Source: a virus
Virus record (IMG/VR): IMGVR_UViG_3300011115_000651
Coordinates: 1-31,164 of that record
Direction: 5' to 3' (one strand)
DNA length: 31,164 bases
In this document: piece by piece, positions 21,042 to 28,994 of the stretch
Layout of the letters: each line of letters starts with the position of its first letter
Position numbering within the stretch: position 1 is the first letter of the stretch
The notes under the pieces: generated by a model
The model's input: only the letters and a program-made list of their open reading frames with translations
What the model was told of the DNA's origin: nothing
The model's database searches: none
Made by a program: the position numbers and the translations under genes

Positions 21042-22520
21042 TTAAACAAATTGATTTGCTCTACTATAATATAAACTTGCAGTATCAAATGATAAAAAAG
21101 TTAAAATATCAACTGCATTTGCAGATGGTGTAGCATTATATTGAAATCCAGTTGGGTATTTAACATTAGATGGGAATTGTATAGTTCCTCCTCCACCTGA
21201 AGCTTGTGTTACTCTTAATGTGACAGTTTCACCTGGTTGAATATTTGTTGGTTCAATTCTACATGGACTACTTGCACTTAAAGCGACAGTAAAGAAATTA
21301 CCTAAACTTAAATCCATACTTGAAGTCGTTGTAATAATTGTTAATGGAACAACTTGTCCTCTGACAGAGCCACTAAATATTGAATTACCAATTACACTTA
21401 ATTCAGTTGCAGCAGATGATGAAATTATTAAACTACCTGTTATAATTTGATTACCTACAAATGTAGTTGAACCACTAACATTTACCGAACCGGTTATAGT
21501 TTGATTTCCTATAAAGTTATTACTTCCAGTCGTTGCATAACTTCCTGTAAATGATGAAAGTGTATTTATTCTATCAGTTAAACCTGTTGTTGTTGTTGCA
21601 ACACTTTGGCTATAAGATTGTGTATATGCATTAAATGAAGAAGTAAATAACTTTTGATTTATTTGATTTTGTAAGAACGATGCAGTTTGTGTTAATTGTA
21701 TTTCAGTTACAAATGTAGTTTGCAAAGAAGAACTCCAATTCTCTAATTCATCTAATCTTAAATCAACAGATGTACTAAAAGGCCCTTCTAAGAAATCCAA
21801 TCTACTATCTACTGATGCTGAATATATAGTTACATTTCCAACTCCAGCTAATGTAGATGAACTCATCTCACCAGTTGCTTTTAAGCTACCAATAAAACTA
21901 CCAGTTCCACCAAATGCTCCACTACCCAATACATTTAAGTTGCCTGTAATACCCATAGAACCGGTCAAAGAACTGCTTCCTGACATTATAATTGTTCCGT
22001 TGAGTGTTTGTGTATCTGAAGTGCTATCTCCCAAAATATTAGACCCTGATGAGAATATGACAGAACTACTTTCTATGGTAGTTATTATCTCATATGCATT
22101 AATTGTTCCACTAACTACTAAATTATTTGTTAGGAACATATTAGATGCAGTAATATTGTTTGATACATTTAAACTTCCAGTCAATCTTGTGCTACCACTT
22201 ACTTCCAAATTACCATTAACTCTAACATTATCATTTACAGTTACTTTACCTTCAATGTCAAAAGTACCACTAATAATTAAGTTTCCATCAACATCTAAAT
22301 TTTGATTAACACTTAAATTTTTATCTACTATTACAGATTGGGAGAAAAACATATCTCCTGATGATGATATTGCAAATCCTGCATTATATCCTAAACCATC
22401 TTGTACAGTCACATACCCTGTTGTTGCAGGTGCACCTACTGGAAAAAATGAAGTATCAGTCCCTAAGTGTAATATGGATTGATACGATTGAGAAACATAT
22501 AAATTACTTAAACTACCCAT
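21042..22520 (-). CDS. Second tail fibre or trimeric spike protein
   Basis: A 492-residue protein, ATG at 22520. Residues of about 65-230 are repeats of a short beta motif (VDGNLIISGT, VNGNLEVSGSTRLTGSLNVS) expected to form a triple-stranded beta helix. A helical part follows (VDSRLDFLEG, LRLDELENWSSSL). The C-terminal 130 residues contain SFNAYTQS, ATTGSNNFIGNQTITGS, SMDLSLGNFFTV and QPGETVTLRV, matching the end of the large fibre, so the two share a module. It is three bases from the glycine-rich adhesin gene, so the pair may act as shaft and tip. Confidence 0.78.
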   Translation of the reverse strand: MGSLSNLYVSQSYQSILHLGTDTSFFPVGAPATTGYVTVQDGLGYNAGFAISSSGDMFFSQSVIVDKNLSVNQNLDVDGNLIISGTFDIEGKVTVNDNVRVNGNLEVSGSTRLTGSLNVSNNITASNMFLTNNLVVSGTINAYEIITTIESSSVIFSSGSNILGDSTSDTQTLNGTIIMSGSSSLTGSMGITGNLNVLGSGAFGGTGSFIGSLKATGEMSSSTLAGVGNVTIYSASVDSRLDFLEGPFSTSVDLRLDELENWSSSLQTTFVTEIQLTQTASFLQNQINQKLFTSSFNAYTQSYSQSVATTTTGLTDRINTLSSFTGSYATTGSNNFIGNQTITGSVNVSGSTTFVGNQIITGSLIISSSAATELSVIGNSIFSGSVRGQVVPLTIITTTSSMDLSLGNFFTVALSASSPCRIEPTNIQPGETVTLRVTQASGGGGTIQFPSNVKYPTGFQYNATPSANAVDILTFLSFDTASLYYSRANQFV

Positions 22521-22537
22521 TTTATTATTATTTTATT

Positions 22538-23404
22538 TTATTCAAATTGCCACTTTCTAAATGCAACATCAGTTCCTTGTCCCCATTTCTCCGGTGTTGT
22601 TGACCATACTTTAGGATTTATCCATAAAATACAATTAGCACAATTAACATAATTTTCGTATGGTAATGGTAAAACTTGTAAGTTTACAAAATCAAAATCA
22701 TCCTCACCTTCAAATGTTCCATCTACTGTGAAACATCTTAATCCTGTATAATTTTCCGTTGATGGTGTCCAAACTGGAAAAGTTTTTGTTGAGAAAACTT
22801 GTCCTTGTATTACAGGCTGTTGTATTACTGCTTTATATTCACCACCTATTACACACTCATCAATTATATACCCACTACCCGACGGATTAATTAAAAAAAA
22901 AAGACAACGATTTTTATCATTGTGGGTCGTTAACTCAAAGGTTGCAACCCATCCGGCCAATCCATTATTAAATTGGTCAGAGAATGCAGAACAATTTATG
23001 TCTCCGTTTATCTCAAACCCAGCAACTCCTCTTTGTGTATATGAAGTTAAATCATTTAAGATACCTAATGTGTTTGCATGAATATCTACTACATCATCTA
23101 CTCCATAAAACGGAACAGTCTGTGCATTAGTTCTATCATCACTTTCGTTATTCTTATTTTTAATCTTATCAGCAACCGTCAATTGAATTGTATAGTTGGT
23201 AATGTTACTACCAAAATTACTTTCAGTTATTAAAATATTTCCTAATGGATATGATGGAAACTGGTCTACATCTATTTTTGTGATATCACCTTGTGTTACC
23301 GCATTGATAGATGGATGGTTACTCATTATTGTTTTGAAATAATTCAAAGCATTGTAATAGAGAGTATAGTTTACACCTGTATTATGAACGATTTGTTGAG
23401 CCAT
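22538..23404 (-). CDS. Tail terminator or neck-like protein
   Basis: A 288-residue protein, ATG at 23404. Residues 1-145 (YYNALNYFKTIMSNHPSINA, then QFPSYPLGNILITE, YTIQLTVADKIKNKN, TLGILNDLTSY) follow the pattern of a family I associate with tail terminator or neck proteins of Bacteroidota phages. The remaining 140 residues are beta-rich (GYIIDECVIGGEY, RCFTVDGTFEGEDDFDF) and an addition. It comes right after the connector gene, in line with a neck role. Confidence 0.62.
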   Translation of the reverse strand: MAQQIVHNTGVNYTLYYNALNYFKTIMSNHPSINAVTQGDITKIDVDQFPSYPLGNILITESNFGSNITNYTIQLTVADKIKNKNNESDDRTNAQTVPFYGVDDVVDIHANTLGILNDLTSYTQRGVAGFEINGDINCSAFSDQFNNGLAGWVATFELTTHNDKNRCLFFLINPSGSGYIIDECVIGGEYKAVIQQPVIQGQVFSTKTFPVWTPSTENYTGLRCFTVDGTFEGEDDFDFVNLQVLPLPYENYVNCANCILWINPKVWSTTPEKWGQGTDVAFRKWQFE

Positions 23405-23410
23405 AGTTTA

Positions 23411-23929
23411 TTATAATTGTATACCGCCGAAGTATTGATTACTTTGGTCAGGATATATTTGAGTTTGGTTACCAACTGTTTGTAAGTATTGAGGTATATT
23501 TTGAGAATATGAAATTAAGTAATTCTGTAATCTCAATGCGTAATAATCTGCGTTGTTTAGAGCTTTGTTTAAAAGATAATCAATTTCAGATTTAGCAGGT
23601 GCTATACCTTGTTCACTTTGTTGTTTAACTGCTCCATTTGATTTAAATTGAACTGAACTAAATGGAATGTATTCAACACATGCATACCACAATAAAGTAT
23701 ATTTAATATGGTCATCCATCAAGTCCTGATAATAAGAACTAAGTGAACCAAATGTGTTTGCAGTGATTTGTGCTTGTAAGTAATCAAATAGGACAGTTCC
23801 TAATAAATTCTTTAAGTATTTATCTTGTGCAGTTCTTACAAACGGTAATAAAGCATCTGCATCTATTGCACCTTGCAATGGAGAGTTCTTTATAATATCG
23901 TTTCTATTTATGAATAATGCGTATGACAT
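23411..23929 (-). CDS. Head-tail connector, DUF6712-like
   Basis: A 172-residue protein, ATG at 23929. MSYALFINRNDIIKNSPLQG, then FVRTAQDKYLKNLLGTVLFD and YQDLMDDHIKYTLLWYACVE are typical of the helical connector proteins found after the portal in Bacteroidota phages. A Tyr/Gln-rich end follows (YLQTVGNQTQIYPDQSNQYF). It is two bases downstream of the portal gene. The family name is from memory of the pattern. Confidence 0.78.
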   Translation of the reverse strand: MSYALFINRNDIIKNSPLQGAIDADALLPFVRTAQDKYLKNLLGTVLFDYLQAQITANTFGSLSSYYQDLMDDHIKYTLLWYACVEYIPFSSVQFKSNGAVKQQSEQGIAPAKSEIDYLLNKALNNADYYALRLQNYLISYSQNIPQYLQTVGNQTQIYPDQSNQYFGGIQL

Positions 23930-23931
23930 AA

Positions 23932-25212
23932 TTATTTTTTATATATTTCGTATTGTGAGTTATTTACTTCCAACATTGAAAACTTTTCGTTTGGTATTGG
24001 TTCTAATGGAGTTTCATCCTTTGTATCTTCTGTTGTTGCAGGATTTTCCATACTATCATTAGTTTCATCTTCTACTTGTCCTATTGTTTTACCAGTTTCT
24101 TCTGCTGTTTGAGAAAGAATTACCAATGGAGTTAATTGTTCAAAGTATAATTCAGCTTCAGAATATCCACCACAAGTTAATGCGTAATCTAAACTATTTA
24201 AGATAATGTTTTGGAAAGGTGCAATAGTCATTGTTTGTAAAATACTAAATGCAGTTTTCATTTCCTCTGATTGTGAACTAAAACCATTGTTCTTTGTTCT
24301 GATACCAAATAATAAAGGACTAGTTACTCTATGTGCAACTAATATTCTATCTTGTGTGTATTCTGCAACATAGTCGTATTTCTCATGTAAGTTTGTGATA
24401 TCAATTACATCAATTGTTGGTTTAGTAGCAGGGTCATCGTTAAATGATAACATAAATCTACCTGCGTTATCCGTACCTGTGAATTTAGCTTGTACTAAAT
24501 CTTCAATAGTTTGTCTTTCTTCAGGTGCAGGAACTCCATTATTAAAGTTTAACATTACTGCCGGTAAGAAACCATTAACAATATTATTAAAATGTAAATT
24601 ACTTATCTCACCTTCAGCCATTGCTAATTGTAAAGCAGAAACCCAATCTGGTAAAGAGTAGTAATACAAACCTGGACAATAATGTTTAATGTAAAGTATT
24701 TCCATTTTCTCATTAGAAGTCTCAAATGCAGGTATTTTCTTTTTATCTCTTACCTTTCTCATATCATTCCAATCAGTACAATAGTAATAATTTTCAATCA
24801 TTGGTGATGAACCTAACTTCTCTGCTCTTAATAATTGAACAGGTACATGGTACATCTTTTTAATCTTAGTATGTGTTTCATCCCAATAAACTTGGAATGC
24901 AGCATTACCATATAATTTCAAATCAAATGATACTCTCTTAACTTCCTCTTGTGGAATTATTTTCTGTAAAGTTTCATTGAATATTTCATTCTTAGAATAT
25001 AATCCTTTACCAAATATTAAATCAGCAATACCCTCAATAGATGCTGCATTAGTTGTACTAACATTGAAAGCAGTAGTAACTGCATCAAAGAAATCATCAT
25101 TACCATACACACCAAATGGAACGAATGGATAACGAGTTTTAGTATCTTCCTGTATAATTGGAAGAGAATTATTATTTACATTTACAATTGAGAATTTTTG
25201 TTGTCCTTTCAT
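23932..25212 (-). CDS. Portal protein
   Basis: A 426-residue protein, ATG at 25212. The core (FGVYGNDDFFDAVTTAF, ASIEGIADLIFGKGLYS, VSFDLKLYGNAAFQVYWDET, CPGLYYYSLPDWVSALQLAM, RFMLSFNDDPA, YTQDRILVAHRVTSPLLFGI, GFSSQSEEMKTAF) is that of phage portals in Bacteroidota viruses: a dodecameric ring at one capsid vertex through which DNA passes. The last 70 residues are acidic and may be disordered (ETGKTIGQVEDETNDSMENP). It is placed after the capsid and tail-tube genes rather than next to terminase. Confidence 0.88.
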   Translation of the reverse strand: MKGQQKFSIVNVNNNSLPIIQEDTKTRYPFVPFGVYGNDDFFDAVTTAFNVSTTNAASIEGIADLIFGKGLYSKNEIFNETLQKIIPQEEVKRVSFDLKLYGNAAFQVYWDETHTKIKKMYHVPVQLLRAEKLGSSPMIENYYYCTDWNDMRKVRDKKKIPAFETSNEKMEILYIKHYCPGLYYYSLPDWVSALQLAMAEGEISNLHFNNIVNGFLPAVMLNFNNGVPAPEERQTIEDLVQAKFTGTDNAGRFMLSFNDDPATKPTIDVIDITNLHEKYDYVAEYTQDRILVAHRVTSPLLFGIRTKNNGFSSQSEEMKTAFSILQTMTIAPFQNIILNSLDYALTCGGYSEAELYFEQLTPLVILSQTAEETGKTIGQVEDETNDSMENPATTEDTKDETPLEPIPNEKFSMLEVNNSQYEIYKK

Positions 25213-25213
25213 A

Positions 25214-25579
25214 TTAATCCATTATAATATATTTGTTCTCACTATCGTGGGAAACATATTGTGTGATTTGATTTTCGTATACTGATTTGTCTATTGATTG
25301 AGATGCATATACTTGCCAACTACCATTCCAAATGTCAATTGAAGCACTACCTGATTGGTTGTATAAAGTTGCACGATACTCACTTCCTACACTTGCACTT
25401 TGTATACTTGCAGTGAATGCAAGAATACTTTCGTATGCAGAATAACTTACATTACTCATAGATGCAGTAAATGTATTTAATCCCATCATATCTTGCAAAC
25501 TCATTGTAAACTGATTACTACCAGTTACCTGTGTTCTTATTGTGTATGAGTTAGATTGAGATATGTAATAGCTTAGCAT
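25214..25579 (-). CDS. Small virion protein, beta-rich
   Basis: A 121-residue protein. I choose ATG at 25579 (MLSYYISQSNSYTIRTQVTG); a TTG at 25606 lies inside the upstream motif. It is Ser/Thr/Tyr-rich beta sequence (NQFTMSLQDMMGLNTFTASM, SVGSEYRATLYNQ, WNGSWQVYASQS) with an acidic end HDSENKYIIMD. A head fibre, decoration or connector role is plausible from position between tail tube and portal; no family recognised. One base before the portal gene. Confidence 0.6.
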   Translation of the reverse strand: MLSYYISQSNSYTIRTQVTGSNQFTMSLQDMMGLNTFTASMSNVSYSAYESILAFTASIQSASVGSEYRATLYNQSGSASIDIWNGSWQVYASQSIDKSVYENQITQYVSHDSENKYIIMD

Positions 25580-25588
25580 TATCTTGTG

Positions 25589-25609
25589 TTTATAATATAA
25601 TAACAACTA
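25589..25609 (-). promoter_or_regulatory. Upstream motif of the TTGTTATTATATT class
   Basis: Minus strand TTAGTTGTTATTATATT then ATAAA, ending about 14 bases before the ATG at 25579. It follows directly after a terminator (25631-25659), so a fresh promoter here would make sense. Confidence 0.5.
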
Positions 25610-25630
25610 ATTTTGTAATAATAGTTAAAT

Positions 25631-25659
25631 AAAAAAACCCCACTCCAAAGAGTAGGGTT
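25631..25659 (-). terminator. Intrinsic terminator after tail-tube gene
   Basis: AACCCCACTC (25636-25645) pairs with GAGTAGGGTT (25650-25659), one mismatch, 4-base loop CAAA, with seven T on the leftward transcript (25637-25631). Confidence 0.85.
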
Positions 25660-25689
25660 AATATTTTTTAGTGTTTATACCGAATGATG

Positions 25690-26253
25690 TTATGCAGATG
25701 CTCCGTAAACTACTGTGTAGTTTGCAGTTAATCCACCTAATGCATTTGTAGTTGTACTTCCAGATAAGAATTGAGCAGGGAATTGTTCCATAGCTGTGAA
25801 AGTCAAAGAGTATCCGTAAAGGTCTCCTAAAGCTCCACCAGTTTGAATTGTTCCACCAGTCATGTCTGCACCTTCTTTTTTACCTACTAAGAATGCATCA
25901 CCATTGTTAGTCCAAACGATGATTTGAGGTCTACCATAAGCCATAAGCTTTAATTGAGTAGTCATTTCGTTTGTTAACTTCTTTAAGTTTAGAGTTAATT
26001 CTTGTGAAAAGAATGTAGTTCCGTTCTCTCTTGAAGTATTGACAGTTTCAGTATATGCACTAGTTCCTTTCAATTCGTAGTAATACAAAATTGAGCCAGA
26101 TGGAACACCTGTCAACAATCCCATTGGAGTTGATGTTTGAGCTGATGTTTCTGCGAAAGAACCGGTCGCGTAATTGATAAAGTAAACACCCTGTAAACCA
26201 CCGATGCTTTCTTTACATACTTCGTTTCTTCCTAGAGTTAATGAACAAGGCAT
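25690..26253 (-). CDS. Major tail tube protein, probable
   Basis: A 187-residue protein, ATG at 26253. Beta-rich with central conserved-looking TSRENGTTFFSQELTLNLKK, then ARMTTQLKLMAYGRP-like spacing (TTQLKLMAYGRPQIIVWTNN) and GDLYGYSLTFTAMEQFPAQF, as in tail-tube-like structural proteins of Bacteroidota phages. Its own promoter-like spacing and terminators on both sides suggest high, separate expression, as expected for a protein made in hundreds of copies. A capsid decoration protein is the alternative. No sheath gene is seen, so the tail is probably not contractile. Confidence 0.65.
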   Translation of the reverse strand: MPCSLTLGRNEVCKESIGGLQGVYFINYATGSFAETSAQTSTPMGLLTGVPSGSILYYYELKGTSAYTETVNTSRENGTTFFSQELTLNLKKLTNEMTTQLKLMAYGRPQIIVWTNNGDAFLVGKKEGADMTGGTIQTGGALGDLYGYSLTFTAMEQFPAQFLSGSTTTNALGGLTANYTVVYGASA

Positions 26254-26278
26254 ATATTAATTTTTTAGTTTTGTTATT

Positions 26279-26304
26279 AAAAAAGGTGGGTGTTGAGACC
26301 CACC
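26279..26304 (-). terminator. Intrinsic terminator after capsid gene
   Basis: GGTGGGT (26285-26291) pairs with ACCCACC (26298-26304) around GTTGAG, with six T on the leftward transcript (26284-26279). It partly separates capsid from tail-tube expression. Confidence 0.85.
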
Positions 26305-26320
26305 CTTTAATTAGTTTTTA

Positions 26321-27289
26321 TTAGTAAGCTCCGTAGTATACGATGTCTTGACCAATACCGAATTGAGTACCACCTGTGTATCTCATTACAATTCTGTAAT
26401 TTTGAGAACCATCAATGTTAGCCATATCCAATACTTTTACTTCATTGTAGTCAGATAATAAACCTGTTCCGAAGAATAAGTTTGATTTTTGAGCTGCAAC
26501 AATCTTAGAAGAAGTCATACCTGGACACCATACGATTTCAATACCATTGAAGTTGAAAGGTTTTTCACCCACGTTCATTTGGTTGTTCCATCCGTTTGCA
26601 CCGATAGCACCACCTGCTAAAGCTTGTTGGTATGCTTTAGCTACATCAGTAGCAACATATAACAATACATCAGGCTTACCATAAACTGTATCAGGGATAG
26701 TGTTTACAACTGAATTTAATTTGTCAATTACATTTGCAGAAGTTACACTTCCAGAAATTACGATTGAACCACTCTTAGCTGCTAATACTGCTGTTGCACC
26801 ACCTGCTGCAATAGATGCAGAGAATGCTGTTTGGAAACCACCGAATTGTCCGTTAGTTGAGTTAACACCTTTCCAGATTGACTCTTCAGTTGCTTCTGCT
26901 ACTTTACCACCTACATAAGAGATTAAGAAATCGTTGAAGTTCTTTGGAATTTCATCAAATGCAGAGAAACCTAATTGTAAAGCTTCCCAGCTATCTACGA
27001 ATTCTTGCTTACATAATAGTAAGTTAACTTGTAACTCTTTTGGAGTTAAAACTTGTTCAGTAATAGCAACGCTACCTGAAGTTACGAAATCACATGATGC
27101 ATCTTGTGTGATACCACTCACGTCTAATTTTTGGATTACAGATTTGAACTTCACGTTTGGCATGATAGTTACAAGTTTCTTATCCAAAGTGTTTGCACTT
27201 AACAACGCTGCTGCGATGTATCCTGCTGCTGCTTCACCTGCGTAGGTAGAAGTGATAGTAGGCAATGCGAAATTTTGTCTTGCTTTCAT
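26321..27289 (-). CDS. Major capsid protein
   Basis: A 322-residue HK97-fold capsid protein, ATG at 27289. Segments such as KLVTIMPNVKFKSVIQKLDV, TPKELQVNLLLCKQEFVDSW, FNDFLISYVGG, PDVLLYVATDVAKAYQQAL, FNFNGIEIVWCPGM and the C-terminus FFGTGLLSDYNEVKVLDM then YTGGTQFGIGQDIVYY are those of Bacteroidota phage capsids. It lies right after a scaffold-like gene and is followed by a terminator. No separate decoration gene was recognised. Confidence 0.9.
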   Translation of the reverse strand: MKARQNFALPTITSTYAGEAAAGYIAAALLSANTLDKKLVTIMPNVKFKSVIQKLDVSGITQDASCDFVTSGSVAITEQVLTPKELQVNLLLCKQEFVDSWEALQLGFSAFDEIPKNFNDFLISYVGGKVAEATEESIWKGVNSTNGQFGGFQTAFSASIAAGGATAVLAAKSGSIVISGSVTSANVIDKLNSVVNTIPDTVYGKPDVLLYVATDVAKAYQQALAGGAIGANGWNNQMNVGEKPFNFNGIEIVWCPGMTSSKIVAAQKSNLFFGTGLLSDYNEVKVLDMANIDGSQNYRIVMRYTGGTQFGIGQDIVYYGAY

Positions 27290-27317
27290 TTTTTTAATTT
27301 AAATGATTGTTATTAAT

Positions 27318-28049
27318 TTATTTATAAAGTTTAGATAAGAAAGAAGATTGTGCATCTTTTGATTTCTTACCATAATTTTTTCTATTTGTTTCAGATGCGA
27401 ATTTTAAAGCTTCTTCTGTTGGAGCACCATCTAATTTAGGTAACTCTTCTTCATCTTCACTAGCCATTGCAACTTCCTCATCAACTGTTTGGTCAACTGG
27501 AGGCATCATAGCTTCTTCCATTTTCATCATCTTTTTTTCCATCTCTTCAATTCTGTAAGCCATTTCTTCTAATTTCTTACCTAATTCAATTTCAATTTCA
27601 GGTTTCTCATCTTCAGGCTTTAATTCAGCTTCAGCATCTTCTGGTAGAGTATCTACACTATCAGTTTCTTCTGCTGCTTTCAAAGTTCCTTTTTCAATTT
27701 GACCTGGTACTTCTGGCATCTTGTCATCTTCAGTATAAGTTCCTGCTTGAGGAATATCTTTTACTTTTTCATCAGACATTTCTACATTCTCTCTTTCAAC
27801 AATTTTACCTGCTTCAGATTTTACTTTTAATAAAGTTTCATTACCTTCTGTATCTTTCAACATTAAGTCGTGCATACCGTCTGGTGCTGGAGTTTTAGTT
27901 CCATCTTCTGAAACTACGAATAGGTCTTCGCCTACATCAAATGTTGCAGACTCAACTATTGTTCCATCTGCTAATTTTGCATAAGTTAATTCAACTTCAT
28001 TTGCTGATAAAAACTCAACAATCTTATTTAATACTTTTTTTGCGTTCAT
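27318..28049 (-). CDS. Capsid scaffold-like protein
   Basis: A 243-residue acidic protein, ATG at 28049. Residues 1-95 form an ordered start (VLNKIVEFLSANEVELTYAK, GEDLFVVSEDGTKTPAPDGM), 95-150 are Glu/Pro-rich and disordered, and 155-185 a coiled coil with Met (LEEMAYRIEEMEKKMMKMEE). The end is basic (NRKNYGKKSKDAQSSF). Acidic, disordered plus coiled coil, directly upstream of the capsid gene, is the classic scaffold layout. It is a likely substrate of the protease at 11737-12789. The TTGTTATTACAAT motif lies upstream. Confidence 0.75.
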   Translation of the reverse strand: MNAKKVLNKIVEFLSANEVELTYAKLADGTIVESATFDVGEDLFVVSEDGTKTPAPDGMHDLMLKDTEGNETLLKVKSEAGKIVERENVEMSDEKVKDIPQAGTYTEDDKMPEVPGQIEKGTLKAAEETDSVDTLPEDAEAELKPEDEKPEIEIELGKKLEEMAYRIEEMEKKMMKMEEAMMPPVDQTVDEEVAMASEDEEELPKLDGAPTEEALKFASETNRKNYGKKSKDAQSSFLSKLYK

Positions 28050-28058
28050 ATATTTTTA

Positions 28059-28080
28059 GTTTATATTGTAATAACAACTA
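28059..28080 (-). promoter_or_regulatory. Upstream motif of the TTGTTATTAYA class
   Basis: Minus strand TAGTTGTTATTACAAT then ATAAAC, about 14 bases before the ATG at 28049. It would be positioned to express scaffold and capsid. Confidence 0.45.
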
Positions 28081-28101
28081 TTTTTTGATTTATAGTTATT
28101 T

Positions 28102-28272
28102 TTATTGATTGATTATTATTTCGTTTAAAGAAGCACCCATAAATTCTTCTATGGTATGTGTTGGTTCTACATTTACTTCTACATATTCCCAATTTCTATT
28201 TTGGATATGTCCTAAATATTCTTGTGAGATTATCATCTCTATTCCGTTTGCTGTTAGTTTATAGTTGTTCAT
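28102..28272 (-). CDS. Small hypothetical protein
   Basis: A 56-residue frame, ATG at 28272 overlapping the previous stop by one base (TAATG), ending with TAA at 28102. It reads MNNYKLTANGIEMIISQEYL, WEYVEVNVEPTHTIEEF, GASLNEIIINQ: strand and helix pattern of a small folded protein. Translational coupling to the lectin-like gene supports it. No family recognised. Confidence 0.6.
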   Translation of the reverse strand: MNNYKLTANGIEMIISQEYLGHIQNRNWEYVEVNVEPTHTIEEFMGASLNEIIINQ

Positions 28273-28994
28273 TATCTTGCATTAAAGATATTATAATTTT
28301 GAGTAATATTAGCACCACTCAATACAGATGGATATACCAACCATGCTACTAATTGACCACTACCTTCATATCCAATCTTTACAGTTTGATTTGTTGGAGT
28401 AAATAAAGTTCTATTTATTCCATTATTTTGTGAATTAACAGATGTTGTATTTACATAATATTGAGAGTTGTTTGTACCATCATTAGTTCCTGAAAAGAAT
28501 GTAAATATATTTTGAATATTAGTTCCTGCATTAGCATCATTATAAGCTCCACCACCAGAAGTACCAGCTGCACCACCCCAATATTGTTGATACACACCAC
28601 TAGATAACGGCCATCCTGTATCAATTGCTAATATCATACCATTATTATTTGCTTGTCCACCAATTGCAGGATATGGAGGAGTTGTGCCTGATGTTATTTT
28701 ATAATATGCTTGAACAGTATATGCTGATGGGAATTTACCACTATATGAAATATAATTAGATGAATTAGTAGTTAAAATACCACCCTTTGTTGCAGAACTA
28801 TATGTAGGTGAACCTACAAATGTTGCAGTTGGGCCACTATTTCCACTTACATCATAAACTGATGTTCCACTACCTGGATAAGAAGCTGCATTACCAAAAT
28901 CATATATTACATATGCACCTGCAACATAGTTTATTGTCGGTGCAGCTGCAGTGGTTACTATCTTTCTATTAAATCCAAAGTTTTGAAATATCAT
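28272..28994 (-). CDS. LamG or ConA-like lectin domain protein
   Basis: A 240-residue protein, ATG at 28994 directly after the fibre stop. After a short N-terminal part the sequence follows a jelly-roll lectin pattern: YVIYDFGNAASYPGSGTSVY and DVSGNSGPTATFVGSPTYSS, then GGILTTNSSNYISYSGKFPS, AYTVQAYYKI, later TVKIGYEGSGQLVAWLVYPS and the end LSGANITQNYNIFNAR. Domains of this kind bind sugars and occur at phage tail tips, so a receptor-binding partner of the fibre is likely. No signal peptide. Carbohydrate specificity cannot be told. Confidence 0.72.
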   Translation of the reverse strand: MIFQNFGFNRKIVTTAAAPTINYVAGAYVIYDFGNAASYPGSGTSVYDVSGNSGPTATFVGSPTYSSATKGGILTTNSSNYISYSGKFPSAYTVQAYYKITSGTTPPYPAIGGQANNNGMILAIDTGWPLSSGVYQQYWGGAAGTSGGGAYNDANAGTNIQNIFTFFSGTNDGTNNSQYYVNTTSVNSQNNGINRTLFTPTNQTVKIGYEGSGQLVAWLVYPSVLSGANITQNYNIFNAR

